This document shows, in pieces, positions 34,199 through 45,834 of a stretch of DNA of 64,000 bases (its first letter is position 1; each line of letters begins with the position of its first letter). The position numbers were made by a program, and so were the translations under genes. Below the pieces are notes generated by a model that did not search any database, had not been told where the DNA came from, and was given only the letters and a program-made list of their open reading frames with translations. This stretch comes from Chlorella sorokiniana (lineage: Eukaryota > Chlorophyta > Trebouxiophyceae > Chlorellales > Chlorellaceae). Where the stretch lies: the NCBI GenBank assembly GCA_025917655.1, contig CP084611.1, positions 3,472,001 through 3,536,000 of the forward strand. The letters run 5' to 3'.

Positions 34199-36759
34199 CT
34201 AGGCCATCCCCAAGCTGATGATGTACTGCAAGGGTCGGGCGGGAATATACGACTTAACAAACGGGTTCCACCAGGCGAGGCGTGCGCATGCTGCAGGCAA
34301 GGCCTGGGTGCAGCAGCAACATGAGCCCACCTGCTTGTAATTGCTCATGAAGCGTGCAAGGAAGGCTTCAAGGTGCATGATTGGCTTTGAGCCCTCCTGC
34401 ACACATACAACATGACAAACAAGCGTCCGCAACTATTCGCCAGGTTGCATGGGCTCTTCTGAGCATGACGGCTGGATGCACCCAGCAACGAACCTGCTGC
34501 CGTCAAAATGCACAAGCAACACAGCGTGCCCAGCATGGGTCCCAACCTGCAGGCGGTGCTCGTAGAAGGCGGCGTCCTGCGCGGTGCTATACCGCACCTC
34601 ATCGTCCAGCTTGCGCACCAGCTCCAGCGCAAGCCGCCGCAGCACCACCTGGCGCACATGCGGCCAGCATGGGAACAGGGCCCCGCAAGGCTGCAGCTGG
34701 GTGCCTGTTTGCAAGTGCTGACCAGTGCTGGCCGCCCCTGGGCCCAAAAGTTGCATGTCACAGCCGAGGGCCATCACCTCCGACAGCCCGCCCCCTCCCA
34801 CCTGCTTCATTGAAAAATGAACGCGCCTGTCACACACTCACCTCTGGTGGTACGCAGTTGGTAAGCAGCTCGTACAGCTTGCCACGCGCCTGCAGGAGTC
34901 GCTTGGGAGACTGCTCTGCCAGCACATCTGCTGCGATCTCCTGCAAGGGCGGGCGGAAAGGCGGGGGAGCGACATCGCGTCGGGAAGGAAGGCAGGGGAG
35001 GAGGGACGCAGACCGATGCTTGAGCAGCCAGGTACGAGACCGCGACACGCGCCCCCACCTCCAACCACCTACACCTTGCAGCGGGCTGCAGGCCAAAGAG
35101 CGGGGTGCACGCACCCGTATGTAGAGCTCCCAATCGGGCGCCGCCGCCTCTTGTCCCTCGTCGAATGGATACCGCTGCACCCTGCACGCCTCCAGGCTCA
35201 GCAGCGCGCGGCGCAGGTTGCGCTCGCTGGCCTCCGCCAGCCGCTGGGCCAGCGCAGGAGGCAGCACCAGCCGCTCTTGCGCCGCCACTGCCTGCAGCTG
35301 CGCCGCCACCTGCTCCTGCGTTGGTGCTGCCACGCGGATGCACAGGCAGCGGCTGCGCACGGGCTCAATGACCTGCGCTGCTTGGTGGGGCGCCAGGTGC
35401 CAGCCTGTCACGAGCAGGCGCAGAGGGTGCCGCATCCCAGCAGCGCGGGCCTGGCCGCGCAGGTGGGGCCGGCGGCGCGCCATGGCAGCGAGGGCCCCCA
35501 ACCCTCCCCATCCCCGTGCCAGCATGCCCCTCAACCCACCATCACCTCCACCCCAACGCACTCCCCACCTTGGACACGTTGTTGCAGCAGAGGACGAGGC
35601 GGCAGGCAGCGCTGTACTTCTCCATGGTGCGGCGCAGCGAGTGCTGCGCCTCCTTGGACAGGCGGTCGACCTCGTTGAGCACCAGCACCTGGGGGGCATG
35701 CGGGCGGGGGGCAAGCAGCGGCCTCACGCACGCTGCACGGCCGGGAGGCAGCGGTCGCAAAGAACGGGCGCTGTGGTAGCAAGGAGGCAAGCAGCACAGC
35801 AGCAAGAGGGCAGGCAGGTAGACCCGCAGGCTGCGCCAAGGCCTGCCTTGAAGCCGCGCTGGCCGTCGGCGCCGATGGGCCGGCTCTTGGCCATCTCCTT
35901 GATGATCTCCTGCACCACGTACCTGCGCCAGTGGCGGGCGGCAGCGGCAACAAAGCGTGGCAGGGTTGGGGGCGCTCCACACAGGCGACCAGTGCAAGCG
36001 GGCAGATGGCACAAGCACGGACAGCGTGCAACAGCTGCCAACTGACCAGCCAGCCCTTTCCAGCCCACGCTGGCGGGTGTATGCCCCCCCCCCCACACAC
36101 ACACACCATACACACACACACACACACACACCGCACACCTGTCCCTGATTCCCACATCGCTGGGGTTCATCTCCACGTGGTGAGCGCTGCTGATGGTGGT
36201 GAACTCCAGCTCCACCTTGCTGCTGGGCAGCTCAATTTTCCATGGCTTGCACTCCACCTTGAGCTGCGGGCAGGGAGAGCTGAGGCGTAGGTGGGCGACA
36301 TGCTGGCCACGTAGGGAAGGGAAGGGCAGACAGGCACACGCTAGTGGCAGGGGGCGTGCTATGCCGCGCTGCACCTTCTCCACCCCAGGTCCATAGATCT
36401 CCCGCAGCAGTGCCAGGATGAGGGTCTTCTTGCCGGCGCCTGGAGGCCCGTAGAAGAGGGTGTGCGGGCAGTCACCGTTCACGACCTGCCGTGGGGCACA
36501 GGAGATGCTCACAGCAAACCTTTTCGACCGACATGGGGTTAGAAGCGCGAAGTGGCCAATGCAGATGAAACCTGCCTCACCAGCTTTCGCAGATTGTTGG
36601 CCACATCGCTGTGCAGCTGAAACTCTTCTAGCGCCTTGGGGCGATACTGCGTCAGGAGCAAGGCGGCAGTTCGCACAGGGCGGCAGGGTGGCGGCGGACC
36701 GAGGCGTCCGTAGCGGCTGTACTTTGCACAGTTACACTCACCGCGTCCACGTACAACAT
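34199..36759 (-). CDS. RFC3: Replication factor C subunit 3 (clamp loader small subunit)
   Basis: Part of the pentameric clamp loader that opens PCNA at primer ends. Exon 1 is tiny: ATG at 36759 coding M-L-Y-V-D-A, spliced to Y-R-P-K-A-L-E-E-F. Walker [10 protein letters not shown] is at about 36455-36430, the Walker B-like L-N-E-V-D-R-L at about 35670, the sensor [12 protein letters not shown] near 35590, and the SRC-type V-R-S-R-C-L-C-I-R near 35345. The C-terminal collar includes [10 protein letters not shown] and [15 protein letters not shown]. The modified Walker B (N-E-V-D) is normal for RFC3. The exact C-terminus is uncertain: the open frame runs to 34199, but the protein may end just after Y-K-Q near 34340. 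Confidence 0.93.
36094..36130. repeat. CA microsatellite in an RFC3 intron
   Basis: A C run followed by CA dinucleotides interrupted by one CAT; intronic. Confidence 0.85.
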
Positions 36760-38180
36760 TACTGCTGCCGCAGCTGCACAGCTGCTGAAAACCAGCCCCG
36801 ATCACAACTCAAAGTGAGCAACCACAGCCCCGTGATGATGCGCCTGGAAATACTGTCCGATGACCAGATGCGCATTGGGAAGCAAACAGCGCCGACCATC
36901 ACGAGCGGCAGAAGCCCTGTCCTTGCTGCGCCAAAGCGGTGTGCGTGCTGCGCGAAATCGCATCAGTAACGTTCCTGATCGTTTCCTGATGCACTCGCCT
37001 CTGAGTCTCTCTTCGCTGCATTCTCATGTGTACAGCAGGCACCATGTTTCCATCCACTGCTCCCCTGGCCTCCCAGGGTGGGCAAGGCTGCCAGCCCCAC
37101 CCTGACGTCGCCGCACATGCCTTCCAACAAGCCGCAACCTGTTCCTAGCGCAGCAGCCAGCGGAAGAGGCTGCCCCAGTTCTGCCCTGCCTGGCAGCTGC
37201 CAGTTCAGGATCTGGTCCCACCGCGGCCTATGGCACTAAGGAAGGGATGCTGTCATAGTAGCTGGCGTGCGCTGGCACCTGCACCCGGGCGGCGACATCC
37301 CTGGCACGGCGACGATGTGGCACCGGCGCAAGCCAGGCTTGCCATGTCCCGCAGGCTGTCTTCATGGTTTCCAACTGCTGCTCATGCTGCCCCGTGTCAA
37401 TCGAAATTGCAAGGGATCGCGTCACACAGAATCTTCTTGCCCTGATGTGGCGGTGCACCTCCGCTGGTCTAGGGGGCAAGAGCGAGGTGTGGGAGGTTGA
37501 CGCTCGCCAAAAGGGCAGGCAGGTGCCACGCTTCACATGCTGCAGCTACTCCTTACACGCATGTCATGTGAACTGCGCTGCCGCCACCGCCGGCGTGCTG
37601 CGGGCGAGCACACCACCACTTGCACATGACGTAGAAACCTCGCTCAGAACTGAGAACCGCAAGCACTGCGCAGAGAAACATAGTATCCTGCGGTCTTGTT
37701 CATCCTCCTTTGATGCAAGGCATAGGCAGCGGGCGATGCAAGGCAGGGTCCCGACAAGGCCCTGCTGCCGGCAAAAGTAGCTGTTGGGAGGTGTCTTCGC
37801 CAGTGTCAACAGCAGCCACTAGATTTCACAGCTTGCGGACCTCATCTTTGCCTCCACCACAGACCTCCAGTGTGACTTCACAGCTGCTTGTGAGGGGCAG
37901 ACTGCGCAGAGAAGGCCGCACGACGGTACGGTGGTCCCACTATGCAGCAGGTGGCCGGCTGTCCAACCCAGTTGCAGGGTTTGTGACCGGCCCCACGCCC
38001 ATAAAATCGACTAGCTACCGCTGAACTTGGCTGTGGCCGATAAACCCATGGAAATGGCGACGAAATTTTGAGTTTCAAGGGCCCCATGCGGCCGGGGTCA
38101 GCACCGCCGCAGGGCACAAAACTGCCAGCCCGGCCAGCCTCCCCCTGTTTTGTTGGGGTGTTTGGGGGTCAGCGGGCATC
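36760..38180. promoter_or_regulatory. 1.4-kb region between RFC3 and the F-box-cyclin, with two E2F sites
   Basis: Upstream of both divergent genes. GCGCCAAA at 36928-36935 and GCGCGAAA at 36950-36957 read TTTGGCGC and TTTCGCGC towards RFC3, both exact matches to the E2F consensus. Open frames at 37228-37536 (-) and 37364-37780 (+) overlap each other and show no recognisable domain, so I call no gene here. Confidence 0.5.
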
Positions 38181-39825
38181 ATGAGGGCTTCCTCTCTCGT
38201 TCTGGGGCTTCCTCAAGAGCTGCAAATTGAAATTTTGGGGCGCCTGTCGGCGCGCGACCTTGCATCGGCTTTGAGCTCGTGCCGAGGCCTGGCCGGCCTG
38301 AAGGAGGCTGCCTGGCGGGCAGCTTGCTTCTACCGGTGGCCCGAGTGGGCTGCGATTGCAGCCGAGCCGGCGGCGCAGTGGAGGCGGCAATATGAACTGC
38401 TGTCCCTGCGGGAGGACGAGGCGGGCTGTGTGCCCTCGGTTGCAGCCGTGCGCAAGGTGCAGCGCAACGTGACGGACCGACACCGCAGCATCCTTACGGA
38501 GTGGCTCTGCGAGGTGAGGAGCAGCAGGGGCCGCGCCATGATCCAGCTCCAACGTTTCTCATCACCCCGAGCCCTGTCCCGTCCTCCTGCAGGTCTCTTT
38601 TGATTGGGAGCTGGACTCTACCATAGTATTCAAAGCCGTGGCCTACCTGGACCACTACCTCAGCGAGCACGCTGTAGAGCAGCTTGCCCGGTGCGATGGC
38701 CAAGGAAACGGTCGTTTGGTTTAAATTCGCGTGGTATTCTCGCCCTTTGCCTGCACAGTTATCCTTGTATCACTGAAATGTGTGACCGATCGGCCGCCTG
38801 CAGGTTCCAGCTGCTGGGGCTTGCCTGCCTGCGTGCCGCCATGGGGACGCCAGCCCACGGCTCTGGACGAGCACGAAAAGAAGCTGGACCCGCAGCACTT
38901 CGCACACATCAGCGACAACACATACACAGTCGAGGAGGTGGAGGCGCAGACGCAGGTAATGCGCAGTGGCATTCGTGGTTGCCGCTCTCGCAGGCTGCGT
39001 AGGGATGCTGCACAGCTCTTCAGCGGTGTAGATGCTGCTGGCTGGAATGCAATAACACTCGTCATTGAATCTTTGCTGTGCATTGCTGCAGGTGATTGTG
39101 GGTCTGATTCCCGACCGCCTCAAGCGTGCCCCCAACGCAAAGATGTTCCTGCGCAGCTTCTGGTACCGCGCCACCCTTAGGGAGGTGGCGCTCCCGACGA
39201 GATGCACATCTACACACTGGCCAGGTCGGGGCCCTTGAAGCTGATCAGCGCTTGGCAAAGGGCAGACCAAAGCTGAACAGCAGGGGGCAGGGTTTCAAGC
39301 GCCTGCAGCCCGTTCGCTGCGCTGCCTTCAGCTGACCCATTGCCCCTTGCAATCCTCCTGCCCCTCGCGCAGCTTCTTGCTTCAGCTGGCGCTGCTGGAC
39401 ATGAGCTGCTCAGAGCATGTTCCCTCCCTGTTGGCGGCAGCCGCGTTGAGCGTGGCGCTGGGCGTGTACGGGCGGCCCACCTGGCCGCGCGAGATGCAGC
39501 AGTTTGGGTCCTACCTGGAGTCGGACCTGGCGCCCGTGAAGGCGCGGCTGTCAGAGCTGCAGGCGGCGCAGGCGGCGGAGCAGCTGCGCCCACTGTGGCG
39601 CGGCATGTATGAGGAGCACTCGTACCCCGAGTACGACGCGGAGTGGCGCCAAGCTGTGCTGGCCTTCTCCTGTGCCTCCCGTCTTGTGCCCATGCCGCCC
39701 CAGCCAGCTCGGACCAAGTCTCTTAGCAGCGCCGTCAGTGTCGCCCGGGTGAGGCCGGCACGGAGGCCAGCGACTCGCCAGCGCCTCCACAGCCGGTGGA
39801 TGCATCGGCCATGCTCATCGACTAG
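38181..39825 (+). CDS. F-box plus cyclin-box protein (cyclin F-like)
   Basis: The ATG at 38181 is followed at once by an F-box: L-P-Q-E-L-Q-I-E-I-L-G-R-L-S-A-R-D-L-A-S (SKP1-binding). After W-L-C-E-V-S-F-D-W-E-L comes a cyclin N domain: T-I-V-F-K-A-V-A-Y-L-D-H-Y-L-S, F-Q-L-L-G-L-A-C-L-R-A-A-M, F-A-H-I-S-D-N-T-Y-T-V-E-E-V. A cyclin C domain follows: L-L-Q-L-A-L-L-D-M-S-C-S-E-H-V-P-S-L-L-A-A-A-A-L. Cyclin F joins the same two modules and acts as substrate receptor of an SCF ubiquitin ligase; the role here is inferred. Five or so exons. A one-base slip near 38840, and another near 39750, would end the protein at 39825 (A-M-L-I-D); read literally the frame stays open to 40030. Confidence 0.82.
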
Positions 39826-40421
39826 CAAGCAAGCCGGTCAGGCTGGCAGCTTGCAGCGGCAGACCTTGACATTGACACACTCTGACACGTTTGCTGAGCC
39901 CACACCGACCACCTGGGCCTGCTTTGGAGTCCAGGTTGATCACTCTGCTTTACTTGCCCTACCGTGCTTTCTCACACCCCCTAGATTAGCCACTGTGCCC
40001 TTTCCCGCTTGTACGCTGCCCTCCCGGTAGCCTCCTTGACCGCTGACGCTTGACTGGTGCTTCACACTCCCATGCCCGCTTCAGCGCGCTGAGGCATAAC
40101 ATGCTGCGCACTGTTCACTGCAGCACCCTGACTTTCGTTACTGTGGTTTGCTCGCAGTGCAGCCTACATCCTATCTACTTGCTGCTGCACCAACATCACC
40201 AAGCTGGCCCCCTTGCCTAAGATTTTCTGCCCGGCGCCCCACTGGTTGCCGCCCGCGAAAACAGAGACTTGCTCTTCCCTTCACCACTGCCGTCTTTTTC
40301 CCCGAGCTCAAGCTCTAACCTACGCCTAAGCAACTGTCGCACGCACTGGCTCTTCTTTTCGGATCCTGTTGCATCCTTTCCTGTCAGTCCATCCACAACC
40401 CCAGCCAGGCGTCAGCCCCCC

Positions 40422-40440
40422 CACACACACACACACACAC
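40422..40440. repeat. CA microsatellite
   Basis: About nine CA units downstream of both convergent genes. Confidence 0.85.
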
Positions 40441-40591
40441 ATCTCATTAGCGTAGGACCTTGCCGGAACCAGGATGTACCTGGCCCTCCCAGCATTTGAT
40501 ACAGCAAAGAACGATTCCAACAATTGACACGTCCGGCCCTCCCATCATTGCATGGGTCCCCCAACAATCGACCTGGACATGACAAGCCATG

Positions 40592-40596
40592 TTACA
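40592..40596 (-). terminator. TGTAA poly(A) signal, EFG1
   Basis: TTACA on the + strand, 44 bases past the EFG1 stop. Confidence 0.5.
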
Positions 40597-40639
40597 CACA
40601 AAACATCAAGGCCTTGAAAGAGAGGTGGCGGGGTACTCA

Positions 40640-42541
40640 CTAACTTTTCTTCCTGCGCTTACGCCCGCCCTCGGCGCGAGTGCGCAGCGGCTGCTTGGAA
40701 TCCCTTGGCATGGGCTTGTCAGGTGGAGCCTTGCTGCCACCACTGCCAGCCAACACCTGCTGCTTCTTGTTTGGCCTGCCGCCTGCCTGCACATGTGCCG
40801 CACGTTGCTTGCCTTGCGCTGGCTCTTGGGGCCGGCTTCCGCCTGGCACCCGTTGCCCAACTCCCTCCTCGTGCTGCTGCCGCTTCCATGTCTGCTTGCC
40901 TGCATGCTGCCGCCGTTTCCGTGGCCTCCCCTGCTGCCCCTGCTGCTGCTTCTGCTCCCGCAGCTTGCCTTTGGGTGCAGCTCGCCGCTCCTCCTGCTGT
41001 TGAGGGTGGCTGGCTGCCTGGTGGTGCTGCTGCTCCTGCTCCTCCCCGCCCTCTTCCTCCTGGCTGTCGCTGTGGCTGTCGCTGCTTTCCACATCCCCTC
41101 CACTGCCACCCTCCTCTGCGCTGCCAGCCTCCCCGCTGCTCTTCTCGGCATCGTCTTGAGGTGCCTGCGCCCGCTGCGCTTCTGGCGGGCTGTGGCGCGC
41201 AGCGCAGGCCCACCCTGCGCGCGCCTCACTCGAGCCCGCTGCTTCATCTGCCTGGGGCTCCTGCGTCTCCTCGTCGCTGCCCAGGAAAAAAATCGTCCTG
41301 ATCCTCATCCACCACGGCTGCACCAGCCTCTGCAGACACGTGCTGCACAGCCTGCACAACGGGAAGCGCAGGCGCCTGCGTGGACAACGTGGCTGCTGAG
41401 TTTTGGCTGGCCCTGCTGCAAAGGCGTGGCGACCCCCAAACGCACCTGGGAGCCTGCCCCCGTGTTGCGTCCGGCCAGCCCGGCCCCTTCATCCGCTTCC
41501 GCAAGCATAGCCGCTTCCGCCAGCTGCTGCTTCACCAGGGTGCGCAGTCGCGCCCGCTCGGCATCCAGGACCGCCTGCCGGGCCATGGCACACCAGGGCT
41601 GGGTGCGCAGCGCCAGCGTGGCGGAGAGCAAGGCTGGCCACGCTGTGACCTGGTGCCTGCAGCACACACACTGACAGCCCTCCCTGCGCAAACACAGTGC
41701 CAGCCCGGTGGCACAGGCGCCGCAGCAGCCAGCGGCGCCGCACCTGCGCCTCAGGCGTGTCTGCCTCGCGCAGCAGCGACACATACTTCTCGCCCTTGGG
41801 GAAGTGCTTGACGTACTGCAGGTCCTGCCTCAACCCCTCCGCCTGCTGCTGCAGCTGCTGCAGCGCCTGGCCGCCCGCCTCGCCGCCCTGCGCCTGGGCT
41901 GCTGCCAGCCGTGCCTCCAGGCGGTGCAGCCGGCGCTCCAGCTTGACGCGCTCGAAGAAGCGGATCTGCAGCAGGTAGCTTGATGCGCTGGTGAGCTCGT
42001 GCCCACACATGGGGAGCGATCTACGCAGGTTGATGGGGCAGGGCAAGGCGGCTGGGCGGTGGCCAGGCGAGCAAGGTTGTGCGGTCCACCTTGTGGTATC
42101 GAACAGCATACTTGCGCTCCCGCTCCTTGCGATCATGCTCTGCTTGAGCACCCTGCAGCTCCTCCAGCTTAGCCAGCTGCCGTGCACGCATCTTGGGGTC
42201 CAGGTCGGGCTGCAGACGGGAAACACGTTGTAAACCGCGGCAAGGAGGCGGCAGGCGCCGCCAGAGGCCAAGCTGGCCGGCGTGGGCAGCACACAAGGTA
42301 GCTGCTTTCTGCAATATTATCCTCGGCTTGTGAGGGATCCATCTGACAGCTTGCAAGCGTGAAGGCAGCAGCATGCCGCACGCTTGAGCTTGTGTTCAGA
42401 CGCTGCGGTCACCTTGCGCAACAGCCGCTCAACGCTGCGAATCTCATTCTTAATGCTGCGGGGCTTGCCAAGCTTGGAAGCCTTGCTGGGCTTGCCAGGT
42501 CCCCGCTTGGGCCCAAGCTTGTCTCTCGGCTTCATACTCAT
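40640..42541 (-). CDS. EFG1: rRNA-processing protein EFG1
   Basis: Nucleolar protein of 18S rRNA maturation in the small-subunit processome. The ATG at 42541 starts a basic tail (K-P-R-D-K-L-G-P-K-R-G) leading into the EFG1 domain: I-K-N-E-I-R-S-V-E-R-L-L-R-K-V, K-M-R-A-R-Q-L-A-K-L-E-E-L, K-E-R-E-R-K-Y-A-V-R-Y-H-K-V, then after an intron R-F-F-E-R-V-K-L-E-R-R-L-H-R-L, ending with V-K-H-F-P-K-G-E-K-Y-V-S-L-L. The R-Y-H-K-V-R-F-F-E-R core is the family hallmark. Beyond it is a long C-terminal extension of acidic/Gln runs (D-D-F-F-L-G-S-D-E-E, then S-D-S-H-S-D-S) and a Lys/Arg end before the stop at 40640. That tail is longer than in yeast. A T run near 41287 is one base too long for the frame. 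Confidence 0.85.
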
Positions 42542-42679
42542 ATGCGTTTCACAACTGCATGCTTTTTTTCAGGCCCGTAGATGTGAATCCCGGGCAGAAC
42601 CCCTACTGGCGCGGTTACTTGCAAGGGTGCTGGGCCGCCGCCACGCTGTGCAGGCACCAGCTATGTCTGTGCCTGCGTG

Positions 42680-42684
42680 TTACA
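42680..42684 (-). terminator. TGTAA poly(A) signal, TGD4
   Basis: TTACA on the + strand, 83 bases past the TGD4 stop and inside the upstream region of EFG1. Confidence 0.5.
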
Positions 42685-42766
42685 GCCTAGCCGTGTGCTT
42701 CCGCAGCATGTTAAGTCCATACCCACACAGAGAGCATCAATCCGCGTGGATCTGCTGATGCAGGCC

Positions 42767-45700
42767 TCAGAACAGGCGCAGCTCCGCCATGCACTCACGC
42801 CGCTTTGGGGAGCACCAGACGGCGAGGCGGGCGGCGCCCTCGGTGCCCGGCAGCACGCAGTCAAAGCCGTACACGGTCTCCAGCAGCGCGGGCCGCACGC
42901 TGAGCACGGTCTGCAGCACGCCACGCAGCGTGGATCGCTCCCCCTCGCTGGCCGGCACCGAGGTGGGGTCCAGCGCAAAGCGCGCATCCACCCGCGCGCG
43001 CACCGGCCCGTACACCTGCTGGGCCAGGCTGACGCTGAGCGCGTGCCAGGCGCCGCGCCCCTCCAGCGCAAAGGCGCGGTGGCGGTCGGGCGGTGCGCGC
43101 TGTCGGCTGCCAGCGCAGCGGGGTCTGGCACCACGCCCACCACGTGCGGCGACGTCAGCCCCACATCCACCCGCGCAGAGGCGGCGGTGAAGTCCAGCCA
43201 GGGCCGCGTGAAGCGCCCCAGCTGGCCCGACACGGAGGTGGAGGCAAACACGCGCAGCGCGGTGCCCCTGAAGGTGGTGGGGGGGGCATGCGTGTGTGTG
43301 GGGCGGGGTGGGTGGGGGGGGGCGGCGGGGGTGCGGCCAAAGGGGCGAGAACGCACCAAGGCTTGGCGCTCACTTGAGGTATGGCTGCCACGCCTCGGCC
43401 AGCTGGGATGAGTAGGAGGCGCGTGAGAGCAGGCTGGAGCTGGAGGCCTGGCGCGCGTGCAGGCCCCCGCCCCCCCCCCCCCCCCGCCTCCCGGCTCCAG
43501 CGAGGCGTGGGGAAGGAGAAGGCGCGCAGGGCGGGCAGCGGCATGCGCGCAAGGCAGCCCAGCGCCGCGTTGAGCTTCAGGTGGGGCTGCAGGGGGCGGG
43601 AGGGGGCAGGGAGCAGGCGGTTGGCGGGGGCCACCCAGCCAGCCAGCAGTGCAGCCAGCATCATGCGGCCGTGTGCCTGGAGGCAGGCGGGAGCCCGGGC
43701 TTCAGCGGAGAGGCGCCGGCCAGCCCCCCCCAGCCTCTCACCTGCGCGAGCAGCATGCTGTAGGGGCGCCGCCGTGCGGGCGCCTGCCGGCTGTCGGCCA
43801 GCTGCTGGCTGAGGCGCTGCAGCGAGCCGTCCTGCACGTTGCCGGTGAGGCGCTCCACCGACTGGCGCACCTGCTGCAGCAGCGCCACGCTCTCATGGAT
43901 GGCGGCGGCGAGGGGTTGGGGGCGGCGCAGCAGGCATCGGAACCGCGTCTAGCGTGCCCCCGCCGCTGTCGCCGCCGACAGCTGGGCGGGCGCCGCCCTG
44001 CTCCTGCTCCTGGCCGCCGCTGTGGTGCTGCCTGGGGTGGGCCATGCTGTGCAGCACGTCGCCCACCTGCCCCCCAGCTGCTCCAGCGGGCGCATGAAGT
44101 CCTCCAGGCGGTGCAAGGGCTGCTGCTGCTGCTGCTGCCGAGACGCATCGCCCGCCTGGCTGCCAGCTGGCAACGTCGCTCCCTCTGGCTGCTGCTCCAC
44201 GCCAGCGGGGGGCCGCCGCTGGGCCCCTGCCGCCGCTGGCGCCGCTGCCGGGCCGGCTGCCGAGGGGCCCGGCTCCTGCGCCTCCTGCACGCCCTGCTGC
44301 CCGCCCTGCCTGCGCTCCACCGGTGCCACATCGCCGTCGGCCGCCTGGGCCGCCTCCAGCGCGCTGGCGAGCCGCGTGCGTCGTGGCTCCCCCACACCCG
44401 CCTCCTCCTCGCCCGCGCGCCGCCGCCCTTGCCCGCCTGCCTGGCCGCCGCAGCGCTGCTGTCCGCGGCTAACGAGCTGCCCAGGCTGGCTGCCGGGCTG
44501 CTGCCGGGCTGGCTGCTGCTGCTGCTGCTGCGGGCGCTGGTGCCAGCGCCCCTCCAGATGTAGGCCTCACCCTCCACAGCCAGCGCCCCTGAGCGTGCAG
44601 GCTGGTGCGCCAGCGCTGCGCCACCCCCCGCCTTGGGCGGCACCTCGCTCAGCGGCGCCGTCACCTGGGGGGCGAGGGGAGCGACGGATGGGTGGGAAGG
44701 AGGGTGGAGCGGGCAAAGCGGCCGCAGGCTAGGGCTGCGCCTGCAGCCCGACAAGCCTGCAGCGCTGGGCCCCAAGGCAGCGCCGCGCAGCGGGGTGCAC
44801 ATGTGTGGGCGCGTAAACCCTGGACCCCCCCCCCACCCCCACCCCCACCCACCCAGGCCCCCCACCTGGTGCAGGCCGACGCGGTACTGCAGCCCGTCCC
44901 CGCGGTCGTGGCTGGCCAGGTCCAGGGACACAGCCAGCGGCACCCGCGCCGCCTCCCCCGTGGAGTCGAGGTAGGGCAGGCCGACGCCGGCAGTGGCGCT
45001 GAGGTCGTGGCCCGGCAGCGCGCAGCGCAGCGTGGCGTGGCCCCGCAGCGGCTCCAGGGAGGGGTCCGCCGCCGCTGGGGCGCCGCCAAACGCGCCGTCC
45101 CCGCCGCCGCTGGCCACGCTGGCGACAGACGGCTCGGGGGAGGGGCCTGGCGCGGGTGCGCCCTCGCCCTCGCCCGCGCCCTCCGCCTCTACGGCGGCCG
45201 CCGAACCTTGGTGGCGCAGGCGGCGGGCGAGGCGCTGGTGCAGGCTGCGCGCGTCGGGTGCCTCCACCACGCCGTTGAGGGTGAGGCGTCTGCCCAGCTG
45301 GGCGCGGGCGCGGGCGCACAGCCCGTAGTTGCCCAGGTCCCGGGCGGCCTCCAGCCGGCTGGTCTGGGTGGAGGCGGCGAGGGCGTAGGCGCGCTGCGCC
45401 TTGACGCGCCCGCTCAGCGCAGCCCACCAGCGCTGGCCCCGGCCTTGGCCAGCACCCGATCCAGCACCTGGGTGGGTTATTGGGAGGGGGTGGGAGGGGG
45501 TTGAAACTGCTTGGGCAGGCAGGCAGGTGCACAGCGCAGGTTGGGGGACTTGACCACCGCAGATGCATGCCCCTGTCAGGGCGCCCACCAGCCCGTTGCT
45601 GCTGCCGTCGTAGGAAGGGAAGCAGGGCACGCGCGCCGCCTGGGCCGCCAGCAGCTGCTGGGTGCGGGAGAGGCCCGAGGAGCCGGTGAGGTTGAGGGCG

Positions 45701-45834
45701 GGCGGCTCGCACGGCAGGCTCCACAGCTGCCCATCCAGCGACTGCGTGGAGTGCACCGGCTGCTCCCAGAACTGGGAGCTGATGCTGGCCTTGACGTCCT
45801 GCCGGCTGCGCCGCGACTCCGGCACCAGCGGCAT
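42767..45834 (-). CDS. TGD4: TGD4-like chloroplast outer-envelope lipid transfer protein
   Basis: TGD4 is a beta-barrel protein of the outer envelope that binds phosphatidic acid and helps bring lipid from the ER to the plastid with the TGD1-2-3 ABC transporter. The ATG at 45834 gives a short leader, then S-S-Q-F-W-E-Q-P, S-L-D-G-Q-L-W, P-A-L-N-L-T-G-S-S-G-L-S-R-T-Q-Q-L and F-P-S-Y-D-G, aligning with the plant N-terminus. The middle has P-L-A-V-S-L-D-L-A-S-H and Y-R-V-G-L-H-Q-V. The end has A-Q-Q-V-Y-G-P-V-R-A-R-V-D-A-R-F-A-L, V-L-Q-T-V-L-S-V-R-P-A-L-L-E-T-V-Y and S-P-K-R-R-E-C-M-A-E-L-R-L-F. Gly/Ala/Ser-rich insertions (about 45050-45200, 43950-44560) make it longer than the plant protein. 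Several frame slips in C/G runs. Confidence 0.82.

Larger units (their letters stand above)
39826..40639. other. Convergent intergenic region, 814 bp
   Basis: Pyrimidine-rich, with a CA microsatellite and the TGTAA signal of EFG1. No coding exon supported. Confidence 0.5.

Noticed and set aside
37228-37780. Open frames on both strands between RFC3 and the F-box-cyclin
   Set aside because: They overlap each other, lack conserved motifs and good splice context, and neither extends into a recognisable gene.
39826-40030. Longer C-terminus of the F-box-cyclin
   Set aside because: The literal frame runs on into pyrimidine-rich 3' DNA. One base added near 39750 gives a natural acidic/Pro end at 39825, in line with the C/G-run errors elsewhere.
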